From: Aquirufa sp.
Lineage (GTDB): Bacteria > Bacteroidota > Bacteroidia > Cytophagales > Spirosomataceae
DNA: 9,001 bases
Direction of reading: 5' to 3'
Assembly (NCBI GenBank): GCA_030833145.1
Contig: JAURHT010000078.1
Span: 1 to 9,001, forward strand
A program made the position numbers and the translations under genes. Positions 6,955 through 9,001 of the stretch are shown here, piece by piece. The notes below the pieces were generated by a model that did not search any database, had not been told where the DNA came from, and worked only from the letters and a program-made list of their open reading frames with translations. Each line of letters starts with the position of its first letter. The first letter of the stretch is position 1.

Positions 6955-8170
6955 CCTTCACTAAAACGTCGAGCTCTTTCAAGGTCGTGAAAACATTCGG
7001 GGTAATTCTGCAGCCGTGGATATTGCCTCCGTCGATGGCTACGGTGAAAATCTTGTATTCTTTCATTAAGCGCTCCGCTAAAACAGATGGTTTGATGCCC
7101 TCAATTCCCACATTCGCTATGGCACAGGATTTCGTGGGATCCGCCGGATGATGCAATCGAACGCGTTGAATCGGGCGAACCTTCGTGGTCCAGTAATTTT
7201 GTAAATAACGCAAGCGTTCTTCCTTTCTAGCTGGGCCCAGTTTTTCGTAGAAATCAATGGCGTCATCGACCGCTAAATCCGTGTAAACGGGAATCGTCCC
7301 TACGTGATTTAGATGTGCTATATCGGTCAAAGGCACTCCTTCATCCGCCAGCAAAGGCCAGATTTGAGGGATCTTTTCTTTTCGCACATGTAATATGCCT
7401 ACACCCAAGGGCACCGCCAGCCACTTATGCAAACTCGCCCCATAATAGTCGCAATTCAGGTCTGAAATTTTGAATTGAATTTGCGCCACGGCGTGGGCTC
7501 CATCGACCATCACTTCGACTCCACGGGCGTGTGCCATATCGCAGATTTGGCGGATCGGATTGATTTGGCCGGTCACATTCACCAAATGACACACCATGAT
7601 GAGCTTGGTTTTGTCGGTGATGGCTTTGGCATATAAATCGACAATCTCCTGATCAGAAGCGGGATTAGTAGGTAATGAAATGACTTTCAATACGATCCCT
7701 TGTCGGCGAGCGACTTGCTTGAACATGTCTTGCATCGCCCCATAATCCTGTATCGCAAAGATGGCTTCATCTCCTGCTTTCCAAGGAAAACCGCTAATGA
7801 TGGTGTCGAGGGATTCGGTGGTATTTCGCGTTAAAACGAGGGTGTCTTCGGGGCAACCGACAAGTCGAGCGACCCGTGCGGCGATGCGTTTTTTATTGTC
7901 GAATTGCACCGTTCGCATGTAATAGGCGCCTTGGGCGTTGACTTTGCGGATGTGCTGAAAGTATTTCTCCAAAGTAGACTCCGGAGTGATATTATAATAT
8001 CCACTTTCTAGGTTAATGAAGTCTGGACTGAGCTTATATCCACCGCGAATTCCTTCCCAAAAATCTTCGTCTGAAGCGAGTGATTCGACTGTTTGGGTTT
8101 TGGCATACGAAAACCAAGGCGCCGAAGCCCCTAAAAGTGTGCAGGCTTTAAGGAAAGTGCGTTTATTCAT
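6932..8170 (-). CDS. Exported class V aminotransferase, isopenicillin-N epimerase-like (PLP enzyme)
   Basis: This 412-residue protein is a fold-type I PLP enzyme of the class V aminotransferase/cysteine desulfurase superfamily, closest in layout to isopenicillin-N-epimerase-like proteins. Key residues are the phosphate-binding region TRNTTES (114-120), Asp223 and His226 in VDGAHAVAQ (ring nitrogen contact and ring stacking), and the Schiff-base Lys249 in GASLHKW. The C-terminal small domain spans about 320-412 and includes GGNIHGCRITPNVF. The N-terminus MNKRTFLKACTLLGASAPWF looks like a signal peptide. KRTFLK resembles a Tat motif with Lys-Arg in place of Arg-Arg, followed by a hydrophobic stretch and probable cleavage near Ala23, so a periplasmic location is likely. 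Other superfamily reactions (desulfurase, lyase, transaminase) cannot be excluded, and no substrate is assigned. It is transcribed toward the lactonase, overlapping it by 20 bp, and away from the gene at 8283. Upstream promoter elements are weak (see the 8184-8233 finding). Confidence 0.9.
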   Translation of the reverse strand: MNKRTFLKACTLLGASAPWFSYAKTQTVESLASDEDFWEGIRGGYKLSPDFINLESGYYNITPESTLEKYFQHIRKVNAQGAYYMRTVQFDNKKRIAARVARLVGCPEDTLVLTRNTTESLDTIISGFPWKAGDEAIFAIQDYGAMQDMFKQVARRQGIVLKVISLPTNPASDQEIVDLYAKAITDKTKLIMVCHLVNVTGQINPIRQICDMAHARGVEVMVDGAHAVAQIQFKISDLNCDYYGASLHKWLAVPLGVGILHVRKEKIPQIWPLLADEGVPLTDIAHLNHVGTIPVYTDLAVDDAIDFYEKLGPARKEERLRYLQNYWTTKVRPIQRVRLHHPADPTKSCAIANVGIEGIKPSVLAERLMKEYKIFTVAIDGGNIHGCRITPNVFTTLKELDVLVKAISELSS

Positions 8171-8189
8171 GGTAGAAATTTAGCAAAAA

Positions 8190-8226
8190 AATCACATTTT
8201 GCCCTTGAATAATGAAGAATGTGATT
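8190..8226. promoter_or_regulatory. Perfect 9-bp inverted repeat in the divergent intergenic region (candidate operator)
   Basis: AATCACATT (8190-8198) and AATGTGATT (8218-8226) are perfect reverse complements separated by 19 nt. They lie in the 112-bp gap between the divergent aminotransferase and the gene at 8283. The right arm abuts the proposed -7 box at 8226, and the proposed -33 TTG lies in the spacer, so a protein bound here could control transcription. The half-site AATGTGAT matches an E. coli CRP half-site, but the two halves are in reverse order and too far apart, so a CRP site is not claimed. The binding protein is unknown. Confidence 0.4.
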
Positions 8227-8233
8227 AAATTTG
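8205..8233 (+). promoter_or_regulatory. Bacteroidota-type promoter (TTG - 18 bp - TAAATTTG)
   Basis: TAAATTTG at 8226-8233 fits the Bacteroidota primary sigma -7 consensus TAnnTTTG exactly. A TTG at 8205-8207 lies 18 bp upstream, within the usual -33 spacing. Transcription would start near 8240 and leave a leader of about 40 nt before the ATG at 8283. It would drive the subunit-3 gene and probably the GMC oxidoreductase behind it. This is the only convincing promoter I found in the window. Confidence 0.6.
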
Positions 8234-8282
8234 TTCTCTGCCTCATATTAGGCGATTACCTACAACAATTTAACTTACCATC

Positions 8283-8888
8283 ATGATGAAAAGAAGAGAT
8301 GCCATCTCTCAAATCGCGTTGCTTTTAGGGGGTGCTTTCACAGCTCCTACCTTAATGGCCATGGATGTGAGAAAAGGCAATGCCTCCATCGTTGCAGCAG
8401 ATTTTAGCTTAACAGATGCGCAACGTCAAATCGTCTCAGCTGTCGCTGAACATATTATTCCAAGAACGTCTACGCCAGGTGCTATCGATGCAGGTGTTCC
8501 CGCTTTCATCGAAATGATGTTAAAAGATTGCTACAAAAAACCAGAACACGCTAGTTTCCTAAAAGGGGTGAACGACTTAGCGAAAGCTAATTTCCTAGCA
8601 CAACCTGCGGCAGGCCAAGTGGCGATGTTGACTTTATTAGAAGCGAACACAAAAGATTTAATGAAGAGCTATTCTCAGAAGAAAATCAAAGTGGGCGATA
8701 ACGTAGATAAAGACACTTTGGAAGGCGCTAATGGCGTTCCTTTCTGGAGATTAATGAAAGAATTAACGCTTTTAGGATATTATACATCCGAAAAAGGAAT
8801 CGCTGCTTCTTTCATTTACGAGCCAGTTCCAGGCAAATTTGAGTTAATTACGGACATGAAGCCGACTCAAAAATCTTTCGTGTATTAA
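8283..8888 (+). CDS. Gluconate 2-dehydrogenase subunit 3 family protein, Tat-exported
   Basis: This 201-residue small subunit partners membrane-side or periplasmic GMC flavoprotein dehydrogenases. The N-terminus MMKRRDAISQIALLLGGAF has twin arginines (residues 4-5) and a hydrophobic stretch, a Tat signal; the mature protein probably begins around residues 26-30. Family signatures are FSLTDAQRQIVSAVAEHIIP (41-60), RTSTPGAIDAGVPAFI (61-76), and near the end LLGYYTSEKG (163-172) followed by Y179 and PG (183-184). Known relatives include the small subunits of gluconate 2-dehydrogenase and of LacA-type sugar 3-dehydrogenases. There the small subunit carries the Tat signal and is thought to escort the signal-less FAD subunit across the membrane. 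Two consecutive ATGs (8283 and 8286) are possible starts and differ by one Met. The next gene starts after 18 nt, so they are likely one operon. Its codons look more A/T-rich than those of the efflux genes, judged by eye only. Confidence 0.9.
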   Translation: MMKRRDAISQIALLLGGAFTAPTLMAMDVRKGNASIVAADFSLTDAQRQIVSAVAEHIIPRTSTPGAIDAGVPAFIEMMLKDCYKKPEHASFLKGVNDLAKANFLAQPAAGQVAMLTLLEANTKDLMKSYSQKKIKVGDNVDKDTLEGANGVPFWRLMKELTLLGYYTSEKGIAASFIYEPVPGKFELITDMKPTQKSFVY

Positions 8889-8906
8889 TCTGAAAAATTA
8901 GAAAAA

Positions 8907-9001
8907 ATGAATCTGAATATAGATGCAATTAAAGGCCAAACGTTTGACGCAATCGTCATCGGATCAGGTATCTCCGGAGGTTGGGCTGCAAAAGAATTAA
9001 C
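8907..9001 (+). CDS. GMC-family FAD oxidoreductase, N-terminus only (runs off right edge)
   Basis: The first 31 codons of a flavoprotein dehydrogenase are visible. After a short lead (MNLNIDAIKGQTF) comes the Rossmann FAD-binding motif DAIVIGSGISGGWAAKEL, matching the GxGxxG dinucleotide fold and the GSGxSGG form typical of glucose-methanol-choline oxidoreductases paired with subunit-3 proteins. There is no signal peptide, which fits export with the Tat-bearing subunit encoded 18 nt upstream. An A-rich stretch (GAAAAA) precedes the ATG in place of a Shine-Dalgarno sequence. Catalytic residues, length and substrate lie beyond the window. Sugar or glycoside oxidation at C1 or C3 is the usual role of such pairs, but that is inference here. 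Confidence 0.85.
   Translation, partial: MNLNIDAIKGQTFDAIVIGSGISGGWAAKEL

Noticed and set aside
8190..8226. A CRP-like binding site (TGTGA/TCACA half-sites).
   Set aside because: The halves occur in the reverse order (TCACA first) with 19 nt between the arms, unlike the CRP layout, so only a generic inverted repeat is claimed.
8212..8286. A 24-codon open frame on the + strand beginning MKNVIKFVLCLILG and ending with a TGA that overlaps the ATG at 8283.
   Set aside because: The ATGA overlap and hydrophobic start are suggestive of a leader peptide. However, the proposed -7 box (8226-8233) lies inside it, so its start would be upstream of the transcript, and there is no ribosome-binding context. 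Treated as chance unless 5' mapping shows an earlier start.

Overview
The window looks like chromosomal DNA of a Bacteroidota bacterium, probably of the Cytophagales or a relative; the genus cannot be named from sequence alone. The evidence is the lack of Shine-Dalgarno sequences before the starts, a TAnnTTTG-type -7 promoter box, short Bacteroidota-style signal peptides, the gene order TetR - TolC - adaptor - RND pump, and a gluconate-2-dehydrogenase-subunit-3-like protein paired with a GMC oxidoreductase. There is no sign of a mobile element, CRISPR array, tRNA or rRNA.

Positions 1-6951 (+ strand) read as one tightly packed transcription unit. It holds the 3' part of a TetR-family repressor (its start is left of the window), a TolC-type outer-membrane channel, an HlyD/AcrA-type lipoprotein adaptor, a 1012-residue RND proton/drug antiporter, and a beta-propeller lactonase of the YbhE/6-phosphogluconolactonase family. 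Junctions are a 1-nt gap, a 1-nt overlap (TAATG), a 2-nt gap and a 4-nt overlap (ATGA), so translational coupling is likely throughout. The first four genes make a complete tripartite efflux system with its likely local regulator. The lactonase is the unexpected passenger.

Positions 6932-8170 (- strand) encode an exported, PLP-dependent class V aminotransferase (isopenicillin-N-epimerase-like). It converges on the lactonase with a 20-bp overlap, and both stop codons lie in the arms of one short hairpin. Positions 8171-8282 are a divergent control region with a perfect 9-bp inverted repeat flanking a plausible Bacteroidota promoter.

From 8283 the + strand carries a Tat-exported gluconate 2-dehydrogenase subunit 3 family protein, followed after 18 nt by the first 31 codons of a GMC-family flavoprotein that runs off the right edge. 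These two probably form a periplasmic sugar or alcohol dehydrogenase.

Most of the window is recognisable family biology. The parts worth a second look are the lactonase embedded in an efflux operon, the symmetric divergent operator-like region, and the overlapping gene ends inside a hairpin. I found no clearly unprecedented system.
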